Shown: one piece after another, positions 33,801 through 47,884 of the stretch
How positions within the stretch are numbered: the first letter of the stretch is position 1
Layout of the letters: each line of letters begins with the position of its first letter
Source of the DNA: Paraspadella gotoi
Lineage: Eukaryota; Chaetognatha
Reading direction: 5' to 3'
Assembly (NCBI GenBank): GCA_051294375.1
Contig: CM119271.1
Coordinates: forward strand, 6,449,632 to 6,513,631
DNA length: 64,000 nucleotides
Translations under genes and position numbers: made by a program
The notes under the pieces: generated by a model
Seen by the model: the letters and a program-made list of their open reading frames with translations, nothing else
Told to the model about the DNA's origin: nothing
Databases searched by the model: none

Positions 33801-33856
<56 letters not shown>

Positions 33857-33898
33857 ATCTCTCTACTTCTCGTCTCTCTCATTCTCTCTCTCTCTCTT

Positions 33899-33942
<44 letters not shown>

Positions 33943-33986
33943 TTCTTCTCATTTTCCTCTCTAACTTTTTCTTTCGCTCTCTCTCA

Positions 33987-34042
<56 letters not shown>

Positions 34043-34070
34043 CTCTCTCTCAACTTTTTCTTCTCTCGCT
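33799..34070. repeat. (CT)n-rich block
   Basis: CT arrays with short interruptions, repeated exactly at 41,253-41,524. A purer CT run follows at 34,374-34,480. Confidence 0.95.
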
Positions 34071-34373
34071 ACGCCAATTTTTTAAGCCTGTGAATAGCCT
34101 CGGAAGCCAAATATTTCCCGGCGAGGGGGAACAAAGAGGAAAGGAAAGGAAAACAGGTGGAGGAGGAGTTGAGGGAAGAAGGAGGAGAGGAGAAGGAGGA
34201 AGGGATGCAGAGTTTCGTCCCATAATAATCTCGTCTTTCGCGGCGACCATCAAAAAAGATTGAACTCGCTGGCTCGCTGGCTGCGAGGTTTGAACCCCCG
34301 CAAAACGACTTCTTAAAATCCCTTATCAAATCCTTGTAGACCGAATGATTTGAATGACGAGATCTGTATCATG

Positions 34374-34475
<102 letters not shown>

Positions 34476-35231
34476 TTCTCTCTCTCACTCCTTCTTTCTC
34501 GTTCCTGTTGACTTTCAAGAATTATAACCTAGAAAAAACCTCGCGCCATGACAAACTATTTTCACTTGAAATTTTAGGATTGCAATCTAAAAAATATACA
34601 TAAATAAGAGAAAGAGAGGAATCCAAGTAGAGAGAGATAGAGAGACAAGAGATAGCCTCAGAGAGACAGACCCATAAGAGGACAGAGACAGAGAAAAAGA
34701 GAGCAGAGTTCCCGAAGGTCAGGGAAGAGGAGAAAGCGAAAAAGCCAGAAAATGCAGTTTCTCTTTGTCCGCGGTGACGTTTGTAAACATAATGCAGAAC
34801 TCGGTCTCCACCCCTCTCTCGCCTCTCGAGATTTACGCGTCTTATTTATGTCTATCCGCCGCTCTCTCTGAGAGCTTTTATTTTAAATAGCATGATAAAA
34901 AGTTACGTAGTTGAAATGAAACTATTTTGAAGAGAAGGCAGAGAGAGAGAGAGTAGAAAGAGAGAGAGAGAGCAGAGAGAGAGCAGATTAGACGAAGAGA
35001 GACGGGAGAGAGCATTATGAGAGAGAGGCTGTTGGATGAGAGAGAGAAAAAAGAGAATTTGCGCTGAAAATTTTCAAAACGTTCCAAGCAACTATTTTTC
35101 ACTTCCTATTACTGGTCTCATTGTTGTCTTTGAGTTGTTAAATTGTTATCCCCTCTGTTTTCCCCCTTTCTTTCTTTTTCTCAGCTTTTTTCTTTTTTTT
35201 CTTTCTTTCTTCTTTCTTCTTCTTTCTTTCT

Positions 35232-35267
<36 letters not shown>

Positions 35268-35389
35268 TTTTTTCCGTTCTCTTCTTCCGTTCCCTTGCCA
35301 TCTTTTTTCACATGAACCAGCTTTTTTTTCAATAAAGTTTTCACAATTTTTGACAAAGATGAAGGCCGACACCTCGAAATAGCTTGGTT

Positions 35390-36245
35390 AACGACGACGA
35401 TAACGACGACTGACGGACGAACGACGACGAAGACGACGACAGCGGACACGACGACGACGACGACGAAGGACGACGACGACGACGACGACGAAGACGACGA
35501 CCAGCGACGACGACGACGACGACGAAAGACGGACGACAGCGACGACGACGAAGCGACGACAGCGACGACGACGACCGACGACCGATAGAACGACGACAGC
35601 GACGGACCGACGACGACGACGAAGACGACCGACAGCGGACGACGACGAAGACGGACCGACAGCGACGACGACCGACGACGACGAAGAGACGACATCGACG
35701 ACGACGAAGACGACGACAGCGACGGACGACGACGACGACGAGACGACGACAGCGACGACGACGAGACGACGACAGCGACGACGAACGACGACGACGAAGA
35801 CGACGACAGCGCACGACGACGGAAGACGACGACAGCGACGACGACGACGAACGACGAAGACGACGGACAAGCGACGACGACGAAGACGACGACAGCCGAC
35901 GACGACGACGACGACGGAAGACGACGACAGCTGACGACGACGAATGACGACGACAGCGACGACGACGACGACTACGAAGACGGCACGGACAGCGACGACG
36001 ACGACGACGACGAAGAGCGACGACAGCCGACGACGACGAAGACGACGACAGCGACACGCGACGACGACGAAGAGACGACAGCGACGACGACGATAGACGA
36101 CGACTAGCGACGGACGACGACGACGACCGAAGACGACGACAGCGACGACGACGAAGACGACTACAGCGACGACGACGACGACGGACGAAGACGACGAACC
36201 AGAAACGACGACGACGAAGCGACGACAAGCGACGACGACGACGCA
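35390..36245 (+). repeat. 24-bp higher-order (GAC)n repeat, about 855 bases
   Basis: Beneath scattered single-base indels the array repeats GACGACGACAGC followed by GACGACGACGAA. In frame this reads Asp-Asp-Asp-Ser-Asp-Asp-Asp-Glu, 8 codons per 24 bases. The ACAGCG interruption recurs regularly, about 25 times. The frame is broken by indels in this copy. The Arg/Val/Ser ORFs of about 300 residues on the minus strand are translations of the repeat. Confidence 0.85.
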
Positions 36246-37796
36246 CTTGACAGAAGCAGAAAACTGATTACGACGAAGAATGGGCGACGAGTAAGAAGCA
36301 GATTGAAACATGTCTTAATGATTCTCTTCACTGTCTATGCATTCTAAATTACGAAATAACAGACATTAGGACTCATTTTGCTATGACACTGTTTTAATAT
36401 AAAATAAATTGAATTAATTTTAAACGGTGGCACGATGAAAAAGACGAAACAAATGAAGATTTAATGCCATTTATTTGATAATCTGAAAGGCGAATGGAAT
36501 AGAATTAGCTAATTGTATTTGATGAAGCTTTTATTGAGAGGCGAAAGACAGAAAAATTTTAGGTTTCTATTCCCCAACCAATACGCTTTAAGTTGGGGAC
36601 CGTCGCAAAAACAGATAATTTCTAACGCTTAATTAATCTAACTGCAAACCTTTAGTATTATGAAAATTGGTTACAACCGATATAAAAATTAATTCCTTAA
36701 GTTATTTAAGCCTTCATCACTCTTACCAAGAATATATGACTCCAGGTGTGGCGTAAAGTGGCGTCAAGGTGGATGAAGCGCCGTTTATCAGTAACTTCTT
36801 TGCCAGCAAAGGAACGGGTCCAAGCTTGCGGCGATTAGCCAGGACCGGTCTTTACGGCCCCGTCTTATTATACCAGGGGATTCGATCACGGCCCCCCAAT
36901 GATTCGGAACCTTGATGGCATTTCTCTTTGAATTCCAACCAAATCTAACGAAACACAACGAACAATTGAAATTCTTAAAATAATCTTTTATTTTCTTTCT
37001 TATACTGTAGTGACTCTTGAGGCCTCAGCAGAACTACGAGAACATTGACCCACAGCCAACGAAAGTGACTCTTGACCCAGAGTTTTTCCCCCTTTTTTTT
37101 CGTGACGCAAACTGCATCCTCTTTTCCCGATCTTTGACGCTTTAAAGGGAGACGTGGATTTTTTTTTTTTCCGATTCGGCATCGAATTTCGATTGATCTT
37201 TTTTTTTCTTTTTCGATTTTCCTTCTTTTTTTTTTCTTTTTCTTTTTTATTGACAATTCGTCACTTTCTGTCCTGACCTGAATTCTTTTATTTCTCTCTT
37301 CCTTTGTCTTTTTATTCTCAGATTTTACCTTTGGAGAAAGGTTTTGAGGACACTTTTTCTATTTTTTATATGTTGCTTAATTGTAATATTTAAAGTTTTT
37401 CTCGTTACTCGCGATCGTAAGGTCATTGCTCATTCTTGCCACCATGCGTCAATGTCCTTATCTGTTTTGTCCGAAATATTTTGTACGGTCTTTTCAAATT
37501 TGTATATCTTTCAGAACGCACATTCTCATACCACAATCTTCCACAGTTAAGTAAACGAATTTCGAAAAAAATAGCGAAGCCACAGATTATCCTTTTTTTG
37601 GCGTCATCGTAAAGCGTAATTATCTGTTCGCGTTTTAATACCACATCGACGTCGGTTGTTTTCTTACGTCTCGTCGTCGTTCGTTCGTCGTCGTCGTTCG
37701 TCGTCGTCAGGCAGTGTTTGTCTCGAATTTCGGGTGGCAACAAAGTAGAAGCTTTAAGTCTCCATTCCCCTTTCGACGGAAGTGAGACTGGCTTAA

Positions 37797-37915
37797 GAGA
37801 GAGAGAGAGAAAAGAGAGATAGCGAGAGAGAGAGAGGAGAGAGAGGGAGACGGAAGGAGAGGAGGAGCAGAGAGAGAGAGAGAGAGAAGAGAGAGACAGA
37901 CGAGAGCAGAGAGAG
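37797..37915. repeat. (GA)n microsatellite, interrupted
   Basis: GA purine tract within copy III, repeated exactly at 45,251-45,369. 36,246-37,796 contains AT-rich spacer with T-runs (37,160-37,260) and no supported gene. Confidence 0.9.
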
Positions 37916-39384
37916 AGTTTATTAAAATGGGCGCAATGGTAGCGGGAAAGGATTACTTATTCTACGACGTGGAAAAGGAATTTAGGCAAAAATTGGAGAA
38001 AGTAGTTACATACAGTATACATTACGATACTATTACAAATGCAGTATATACACTAACGAATATAAGCTTTATTTTCATTTAATATTACATCCTTTTCTTA
38101 TTAAAGAAAACAGTTCATAAAAAACATCATAGCGGAAGCAAGGGACTTTTGCGGAGTGAAAAAACCACACTGTGAGAGAGTCTTCTATTGAAAGCTGGGT
38201 CCCTGGGCCTGCTGTTCTAATTTTTCTAAGTAAGAGTTGATGATTGTCCAAGGCATGTAGCTTATAAAACGTATAAAAAAAATTTAGTACAGTATTTTGT
38301 CTTTAACCTTTTTGTCCTCAACGTACTTTGAAGATTTCTTCCACTTGGGTCTTGGGGCAGAAAACAGTTATCATTTAAACTAAGTTAAATTGAGGGAGGA
38401 AAAATTCTGCCCTAGTCCCAAATTTACACAGATTTAAACCCTATTCGTTCTAACTATATGTTGCTTTTCCAAAAATTTTGCAGTTTAAGGTGTACTCAGG
38501 GCACCAAAGACCTGAATCCAGTTTTAAAAAATGGAATTAAAAAAAATGCAAATTTTCCTCCAAAAATAGCCTGAATCGTTTTTCTAAGAATTCCTCATAA
38601 TTTCCGCGCGATTTGACTGAGAAGGAAATTGGAGAGAAATGTTTTTTTCTTTCTTCGTTCGCTTTCATAAACGGAGGTTGTTTTCCCAATCAAAATCTCT
38701 GTTGGCGGAAAAGAAGGAGGAAACGGAATCAAGGAAAGACATTTGCGGGAAGCCAATGCATTTGCGAATTGGCATGGCCTTTCGAGATCACCACGTGGCG
38801 TATGGCAAGCAAGAAGAGAGCTGGCGCCCCGCCGATCGTTAACGCCATCCTCACGCCGCCAAAGGAAAACGACCTCATTATCTTCTATCGGTTGGGAAAA
38901 TCATCATTCGGCAATTAACGGAAGGGGCGAAAAAAAAAAGAGGAAAAACGGCGAAATCTTTTACCTGTTTTGTGCTTAAAGTAAAGAAAACAGTTTTGAT
39001 TCGTTCGTTTTTGTTTTTGTTTTTTGTTTTTTTGTTAAATCGTCGTCGCTCTTTCTCTCTATAAATATTAGTATAGTATAGTATACATTTCTGTACTAAA
39101 GCACTGACTAATTCTTCTCTTTCCTTATTATTTCTTTATTTCTATCTTTTTTTTAAACTTTCCCAAAATTCACTGTTTGATTCCCACGCAATACGACGAC
39201 TCTTTAAAAATTTTAAAAATTGGAAAACATTTTTTTCTTCAAATAGAAAATGGGAATTTACGAAGTTGCGCGTGTTTTTTTCATATGTATTTTCTCCATG
39301 TTTGCGTTCGAACCGCATTAAAATTTAAAGGACGCAGACTTAAAAGAAATCGAATAAAAAAAGCAACGTTTTTGCTCCTCCGTT
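37916..39384. other. copy III right spacer, no gene supported
   Basis: This part aligns with the inverted copy at 17,040-18,775. It holds the E-box/CCAAT-like cluster (38,740-38,860) and TATAGTA repeats at 39,066-39,086. ORFs of 60-100 residues are present, but their frames are not preserved in the inverted copy, which argues against coding. Confidence 0.5.
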
Positions 39385-39392
39385 TCTTGTAG

Positions 39393-39394
<2 letters not shown>

Positions 39395-39440
<46 letters not shown>

Positions 39441-39600
39441 GAGAGAGAGGAGAGAGGAGAGAGACAGATGAGACCTGAGAGAAAGAGAGAGAGAAAGAAA
39501 GACGAGAGAGAGAGAGAGAGAGGAGAGAGAGACGAGAGAGAGCTGAGAGAGCAGATGAAGCAGAGAGATGGGACGAGAGAGAGAGAGATAGAGAGAGGAG
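39395..39600. repeat. (GA)n microsatellite, interrupted
   Basis: GA and GACGAGAG purine run near the right edge of copy III, repeated at 46,849-47,054. Confidence 0.9.
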
Positions 39601-39715
39601 AGTCTATGAATTTTTTATGTCTCAATCTCACTTTTTTCCATTTGCGATAAGAACTTTTCCAGTTTTCACGTCTTCTCGCTCTTTGTTTTTCTCATAGATT
39701 TTACAATCCTCCTCT

Positions 39716-39740
39716 NNNNNNNNNNNNNNNNNNNNNNNNN
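39716..39740. other. 25-N gap between tandem copies III and IV
   Basis: The gap abuts the right end of copy III. An identical left flank meets a 25-N gap at 47,170. Confidence 0.95.
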
Positions 39741-40005
39741 GAAAGAAAGAAAGAAAAAAAAGAAAAATAGAAAGAAAAAACAAGAAAAAAAGAGAAGACA
39801 GAAAGAAAGAAAAAAAGGAAATAAAGAAACAAAAAAGAAAGAGAAGAAAGAAAGAAATAAAAAAGAAAGGAAATAAGGAAAAAAGTTAAAGTGAAAAAAA
39901 GGAAAGAAAGAAAAAAAAAGAGGAAAAATTNNNNNNNNNNCAAAAAAATAATACAAAAACAAATGTAGAGAGAAAAGAAAGAAAGAAAGAAAGAAAGAAA
40001 GAAAA

Positions 40006-40088
<83 letters not shown>

Positions 40089-40738
40089 GAAAAATGAAAA
40101 ATTCAAATTTAATTTAAAAAGAAAAAGAAAAAGAAAAATACTTTTTGTGCCAATTTTGGGCCGATTTTAGGCTTTTTGCCTCTTTTTAGTTTTAGCCTCT
40201 GTTAGTCTTTGGCCTTTTTTAAGCTTCTTTTATAATTCGGCCATTTTTACGAGGCGTTTGTTTCCAATCAGAATTTTCTTCCTTTCGTTTGTAGCTTTTT
40301 TCGTCGCGATGTTTTATTTTCCTGTCTTTCGTCGTCGTCGTCGACGTCGTCATTCGTTGTCATGGCGATTTCGACGGTAAACAGAAGACAAAGCTGATTT
40401 CGTGAGACGCGCTTCTGTTGTTGTTTTCGTTGTTGTTGTTTATTCGTAATACTGAGACTCGTCAAACTGTTTTGGTAGCAACGCCGTCTCATCTCGAAAT
40501 TCGTCTTCTCTTCGACTTTTCTCAAATTATCTAATCTCATTTCTTTTTCTTTTCTTTATATTTTTACTTGTATTTTGTCTAATTATTATCTAATCTTATC
40601 TAATATCATCTGATCTCATTTCTTTTTCTTTTCTTTTCCTCTCTAATTTCTATCTCTTCTAAGTCTAAAAATAAATAAAACTACCTTTTTTTCTTCTCTT
40701 TCTTTTTTCCTTTCCTTTCTTACCTTTTCTCCCTCAGC

Positions 40739-40921
40739 CGTCAATCCGTTCAAATTCCCTGATAAGTTTCAAGAACCAGAATCTTTTCTTCGCAGCCGCA
40801 GGGGCCGCAGGGGCCGCAGCCCCAACCGCAGCTGCTCCGTCCGCCGTCACCGCACTACTTAGATTGACCACAAAAAAGTTAGAAAAGGACCATCAGAACC
40901 CGAAAAAGTCTTGTTATGATC
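40739..40921 (+). CDS. candidate exon, Ala-rich, in copy IV
   Basis: A strong 3' splice-site pattern (pyrimidine tract then CCCTCAG) precedes an open frame of about 60 codons. It begins PSIRSNSLISFKNQNLFF, then has an Ala/Gly/Pro-rich segment, AAGAAGAAAPTAAAPSAV, then LLRLTTKKLEK and a stop. There is no ATG. The frame is not kept in copy III (33,290-33,470), which differs by indels. It may be a real exon with sequencing noise in copy III, or chance. Confidence 0.2.
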
Positions 40922-41254
40922 GCGATTAAATAGAACTAGAGCTAGTGTTATAAACCTTGTTTATCATTAATAACTTTACACACTTCGCATCCAATATTCC
41001 GAAGCCCATCAAACTGTCAATACCACCGCCATTCTTCATACATGTCTCCGCCACATGCCCACTTCCAAACGCCACATCCCAAATCACCACAAGCCATGCT
41101 ACCCACAACCACTCCCCCCCCCGCAAACCCTGAGCGGAAATCCGTTCTCTTGGAACGCATTTGAACATCGAATTTCCGGTCCGAATGAAACCCCTAAGTG
41201 ATTCTCTGCTGAGGATTCTTATTGCGTGTCTGCCTCCGGGAAATCTATATTTTC

Positions 41255-41310
<56 letters not shown>

Positions 41311-41352
41311 ATCTCTCTACTTCTCGTCTCTCTCATTCTCTCTCTCTCTCTT

Positions 41353-41396
<44 letters not shown>

Positions 41397-41440
41397 TTCT
41401 TCTCATTTTCCTCTCTAACTTTTTCTTTCGCTCTCTCTCA

Positions 41441-41496
<56 letters not shown>

Positions 41497-41827
41497 CTCT
41501 CTCTCAACTTTTTCTTCTCTCGCTACGCCAATTTTTTAAGCCTGTGAATAGCCTCGGAAGCCAAATATTTCCCGGCGAGGGGGAACAAAGAGGAAAGGAA
41601 AGGAAAACAGGTGGAGGAGGAGTTGAGGGAAGAAGGAGGAGAGGAGAAGGAGGAAGGGATGCAGAGTTTCGTCCCATAATAATCTCGTCTTTCGCGGCGA
41701 CCATCAAAAAAGATTGAACTCGCTGGCTCGCTGGCTGCGAGGTTTGAACCCCCGCAAAACGACTTCTTAAAATCCCTTATCAAATCCTTGTAGACCGAAT
41801 GATTTGAATGACGAGATCTGTATCATG

Positions 41828-41929
<102 letters not shown>

Positions 41930-42685
41930 TTCTCTCTCTCACTCCTTCTTTCTCGTTCCTGTTGACTTTCAAGAATTATAACCTAGAAAAAACCTCGCGC
42001 CATGACAAACTATTTTCACTTGAAATTTTAGGATTGCAATCTAAAAAATATACATAAATAAGAGAAAGAGAGGAATCCAAGTAGAGAGAGATAGAGAGAC
42101 AAGAGATAGCCTCAGAGAGACAGACCCATAAGAGGACAGAGACAGAGAAAAAGAGAGCAGAGTTCCCGAAGGTCAGGGAAGAGGAGAAAGCGAAAAAGCC
42201 AGAAAATGCAGTTTCTCTTTGTCCGCGGTGACGTTTGTAAACATAATGCAGAACTCGGTCTCCACCCCTCTCTCGCCTCTCGAGATTTACGCGTCTTATT
42301 TATGTCTATCCGCCGCTCTCTCTGAGAGCTTTTATTTTAAATAGCATGATAAAAAGTTACGTAGTTGAAATGAAACTATTTTGAAGAGAAGGCAGAGAGA
42401 GAGAGAGTAGAAAGAGAGAGAGAGAGCAGAGAGAGAGCAGATTAGACGAAGAGAGACGGGAGAGAGCATTATGAGAGAGAGGCTGTTGGATGAGAGAGAG
42501 AAAAAAGAGAATTTGCGCTGAAAATTTTCAAAACGTTCCAAGCAACTATTTTTCACTTCCTATTACTGGTCTCATTGTTGTCTTTGAGTTGTTAAATTGT
42601 TATCCCCTCTGTTTTCCCCCTTTCTTTCTTTTTCTCAGCTTTTTTCTTTTTTTTCTTTCTTTCTTCTTTCTTCTTCTTTCTTTCT

Positions 42686-42721
<36 letters not shown>

Positions 42722-42843
42722 TTTTTTCCGTTCTCTTCTTCCGTTCCCTTGCCATCTTTTTTCACATGAACCAGCTTTTTTTTCAATAAAGTTTTCACAA
42801 TTTTTGACAAAGATGAAGGCCGACACCTCGAAATAGCTTGGTT

Positions 42844-43699
42844 AACGACGACGATAACGACGACTGACGGACGAACGACGACGAAGACGACGACAGCGGA
42901 CACGACGACGACGACGACGAAGGACGACGACGACGACGACGACGAAGACGACGACCAGCGACGACGACGACGACGACGAAAGACGGACGACAGCGACGAC
43001 GACGAAGCGACGACAGCGACGACGACGACCGACGACCGATAGAACGACGACAGCGACGGACCGACGACGACGACGAAGACGACCGACAGCGGACGACGAC
43101 GAAGACGGACCGACAGCGACGACGACCGACGACGACGAAGAGACGACATCGACGACGACGAAGACGACGACAGCGACGGACGACGACGACGACGAGACGA
43201 CGACAGCGACGACGACGAGACGACGACAGCGACGACGAACGACGACGACGAAGACGACGACAGCGCACGACGACGGAAGACGACGACAGCGACGACGACG
43301 ACGAACGACGAAGACGACGGACAAGCGACGACGACGAAGACGACGACAGCCGACGACGACGACGACGACGGAAGACGACGACAGCTGACGACGACGAATG
43401 ACGACGACAGCGACGACGACGACGACTACGAAGACGGCACGGACAGCGACGACGACGACGACGACGAAGAGCGACGACAGCCGACGACGACGAAGACGAC
43501 GACAGCGACACGCGACGACGACGAAGAGACGACAGCGACGACGACGATAGACGACGACTAGCGACGGACGACGACGACGACCGAAGACGACGACAGCGAC
43601 GACGACGAAGACGACTACAGCGACGACGACGACGACGGACGAAGACGACGAACCAGAAACGACGACGACGAAGCGACGACAAGCGACGACGACGACGCA
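42844..43699 (+). repeat. 24-bp higher-order (GAC)n repeat, second exact copy
   Basis: Identical to 35,390-36,245 at an offset of 7,454, including every indel. Identity of the errors is itself evidence that one sequence was placed twice. Confidence 0.9.
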
Positions 43700-46600
43700 C
43701 TTGACAGAAGCAGAAAACTGATTACGACGAAGAATGGGCGACGAGTAAGAAGCAGATTGAAACATGTCTTAATGATTCTCTTCACTGTCTATGCATTCTA
43801 AATTACGAAATAACAGACATTAGGACTCATTTTGCTATGACACTGTTTTAATATAAAATAAATTGAATTAATTTTAAACGGTGGCACGATGAAAAAGACG
43901 AAACAAATGAAGATTTAATGCCATTTATTTGATAATCTGAAAGGCGAATGGAATAGAATTAGCTAATTGTATTTGATGAAGCTTTTATTGAGAGGCGAAA
44001 GACAGAAAAATTTTAGGTTTCTATTCCCCAACCAATACGCTTTAAGTTGGGGACCGTCGCAAAAACAGATAATTTCTAACGCTTAATTAATCTAACTGCA
44101 AACCTTTAGTATTATGAAAATTGGTTACAACCGATATAAAAATTAATTCCTTAAGTTATTTAAGCCTTCATCACTCTTACCAAGAATATATGACTCCAGG
44201 TGTGGCGTAAAGTGGCGTCAAGGTGGATGAAGCGCCGTTTATCAGTAACTTCTTTGCCAGCAAAGGAACGGGTCCAAGCTTGCGGCGATTAGCCAGGACC
44301 GGTCTTTACGGCCCCGTCTTATTATACCAGGGGATTCGATCACGGCCCCCCAATGATTCGGAACCTTGATGGCATTTCTCTTTGAATTCCAACCAAATCT
44401 AACGAAACACAACGAACAATTGAAATTCTTAAAATAATCTTTTATTTTCTTTCTTATACTGTAGTGACTCTTGAGGCCTCAGCAGAACTACGAGAACATT
44501 GACCCACAGCCAACGAAAGTGACTCTTGACCCAGAGTTTTTCCCCCTTTTTTTTCGTGACGCAAACTGCATCCTCTTTTCCCGATCTTTGACGCTTTAAA
44601 GGGAGACGTGGATTTTTTTTTTTTCCGATTCGGCATCGAATTTCGATTGATCTTTTTTTTTCTTTTTCGATTTTCCTTCTTTTTTTTTTCTTTTTCTTTT
44701 TTATTGACAATTCGTCACTTTCTGTCCTGACCTGAATTCTTTTATTTCTCTCTTCCTTTGTCTTTTTATTCTCAGATTTTACCTTTGGAGAAAGGTTTTG
44801 AGGACACTTTTTCTATTTTTTATATGTTGCTTAATTGTAATATTTAAAGTTTTTCTCGTTACTCGCGATCGTAAGGTCATTGCTCATTCTTGCCACCATG
44901 CGTCAATGTCCTTATCTGTTTTGTCCGAAATATTTTGTACGGTCTTTTCAAATTTGTATATCTTTCAGAACGCACATTCTCATACCACAATCTTCCACAG
45001 TTAAGTAAACGAATTTCGAAAAAAATAGCGAAGCCACAGATTATCCTTTTTTTGGCGTCATCGTAAAGCGTAATTATCTGTTCGCGTTTTAATACCACAT
45101 CGACGTCGGTTGTTTTCTTACGTCTCGTCGTCGTTCGTTCGTCGTCGTCGTTCGTCGTCGTCAGGCAGTGTTTGTCTCGAATTTCGGGTGGCAACAAAGT
45201 AGAAGCTTTAAGTCTCCATTCCCCTTTCGACGGAAGTGAGACTGGCTTAAGAGAGAGAGAGAGAAAAGAGAGATAGCGAGAGAGAGAGAGGAGAGAGAGG
45301 GAGACGGAAGGAGAGGAGGAGCAGAGAGAGAGAGAGAGAGAAGAGAGAGACAGACGAGAGCAGAGAGAGAGTTTATTAAAATGGGCGCAATGGTAGCGGG
45401 AAAGGATTACTTATTCTACGACGTGGAAAAGGAATTTAGGCAAAAATTGGAGAAAGTAGTTACATACAGTATACATTACGATACTATTACAAATGCAGTA
45501 TATACACTAACGAATATAAGCTTTATTTTCATTTAATATTACATCCTTTTCTTATTAAAGAAAACAGTTCATAAAAAACATCATAGCGGAAGCAAGGGAC
45601 TTTTGCGGAGTGAAAAAACCACACTGTGAGAGAGTCTTCTATTGAAAGCTGGGTCCCTGGGCCTGCTGTTCTAATTTTTCTAAGTAAGAGTTGATGATTG
45701 TCCAAGGCATGTAGCTTATAAAACGTATAAAAAAAATTTAGTACAGTATTTTGTCTTTAACCTTTTTGTCCTCAACGTACTTTGAAGATTTCTTCCACTT
45801 GGGTCTTGGGGCAGAAAACAGTTATCATTTAAACTAAGTTAAATTGAGGGAGGAAAAATTCTGCCCTAGTCCCAAATTTACACAGATTTAAACCCTATTC
45901 GTTCTAACTATATGTTGCTTTTCCAAAAATTTTGCAGTTTAAGGTGTACTCAGGGCACCAAAGACCTGAATCCAGTTTTAAAAAATGGAATTAAAAAAAA
46001 TGCAAATTTTCCTCCAAAAATAGCCTGAATCGTTTTTCTAAGAATTCCTCATAATTTCCGCGCGATTTGACTGAGAAGGAAATTGGAGAGAAATGTTTTT
46101 TTCTTTCTTCGTTCGCTTTCATAAACGGAGGTTGTTTTCCCAATCAAAATCTCTGTTGGCGGAAAAGAAGGAGGAAACGGAATCAAGGAAAGACATTTGC
46201 GGGAAGCCAATGCATTTGCGAATTGGCATGGCCTTTCGAGATCACCACGTGGCGTATGGCAAGCAAGAAGAGAGCTGGCGCCCCGCCGATCGTTAACGCC
46301 ATCCTCACGCCGCCAAAGGAAAACGACCTCATTATCTTCTATCGGTTGGGAAAATCATCATTCGGCAATTAACGGAAGGGGCGAAAAAAAAAAGAGGAAA
46401 AACGGCGAAATCTTTTACCTGTTTTGTGCTTAAAGTAAAGAAAACAGTTTTGATTCGTTCGTTTTTGTTTTTGTTTTTTGTTTTTTTGTTAAATCGTCGT
46501 CGCTCTTTCTCTCTATAAATATTAGTATAGTATAGTATACATTTCTGTACTAAAGCACTGACTAATTCTTCTCTTTCCTTATTATTTCTTTATTTCTATC

Positions 46601-46846
46601 TTTTTTTTAAACTTTCCCAAAATTCACTGTTTGATTCCCACGCAATACGACGACTCTTTAAAAATTTTAAAAATTGGAAAACATTTTTTTCTTCAAATAG
46701 AAAATGGGAATTTACGAAGTTGCGCGTGTTTTTTTCATATGTATTTTCTCCATGTTTGCGTTCGAACCGCATTAAAATTTAAAGGACGCAGACTTAAAAG
46801 AAATCGAATAAAAAAAGCAACGTTTTTGCTCCTCCGTTTCTTGTAG

Positions 46847-46894
<48 letters not shown>

Positions 46895-47169
46895 GAGAGA
46901 GAGGAGAGAGGAGAGAGACAGATGAGACCTGAGAGAAAGAGAGAGAGAAAGAAAGACGAGAGAGAGAGAGAGAGAGGAGAGAGAGACGAGAGAGAGCTGA
47001 GAGAGCAGATGAAGCAGAGAGATGGGACGAGAGAGAGAGAGATAGAGAGAGGAGAGTCTATGAATTTTTTATGTCTCAATCTCACTTTTTTCCATTTGCG
47101 ATAAGAACTTTTCCAGTTTTCACGTCTTCTCGCTCTTTGTTTTTCTCATAGATTTTACAATCCTCCTCT

Positions 47170-47194
47170 NNNNNNNNNNNNNNNNNNNNNNNNN
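47170..47194. other. 25-N assembly gap
   Basis: Right boundary of copy IV. 47,195-47,884 beyond it is unique sequence with scattered GAC motifs. A short open stretch after TTTGCAG (47,381-47,387) reads EYDDNDSFRQEKQSPP but has no further support. Confidence 0.95.
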
Positions 47195-47884
47195 AAAATC
47201 CGCGGGCGAATTTTTATTAAAACGTGGAATTAATTATTGGCGATAAATTTACAAGACGGCGAAGCTGAGTGGAGAAAAACGACAACGACGACAGCGAAAT
47301 GCTAAACAACAACGAAGGCGTCTTTTTGTTATTTATCATTATAATTAAAATATAACTGACAATTTTTTCGGTTTTATAGATTTGCAGAATACGACGACAA
47401 CGACAGCTTCCGACAGGAAAAACAATCGCCTCCGATCAGACGGAATATGAGATTCGCGATCTCTTTCATTTCAATGTCACTTGCAAACTTGTCTTTTGTT
47501 TGTTTTTAATCGAGAAGAAAACAATGGGATCGAGACAGATCCGTAGCGCCGCGTAACGACGAGGGGAAAAAAATTAAGTGGGTGGGAAAAAAAAATTATG
47601 CGAAACCGAATTGACTGTCATTAAATAAATAACTTGGGTTCTCTCTTTGTCGAACGACGAACATGTTGTGTGTGTATTGCATAACTAACTCACATCGGAA
47701 CTCACCGACTTATATCACAGTATATTTTTTTCATAAACAAAATCAGCGATATTTAATTTGATATCGAATTTCCTTCGCGAAACCAGATAGCTATTATTCA
47801 CAGATATAGATTCCTTCAATTATATCAATCCCTTTTTTTTCTTTTTTTCTTTTTATTATTCGCACAAGTTTAAACTCCCATTTT

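Noticed and set aside
34263-34320. tRNA-like T-loop (GGTTTGAACCC) in the repeated block
   Set aside because: The stem does not pair well, no cloverleaf or anticodon arm can be folded, and the motif is not kept in copy II (about 23,115).
35341-36311. Roughly 300-residue Arg/Val/Ser ORFs on the minus strand (and at 42,795-43,765)
   Set aside because: Reverse-strand readings of the (GAC)n array; all three frames are open because the repeat lacks stops.
38613-38918. 101-residue ORF with PNQNLCWRKRRRKRNQG, also partly on the minus strand at 17,898-18,131
   Set aside because: Only part of the frame is shared between copies; the rest shifts frame, as expected for chance ORFs in a duplicated non-coding block.
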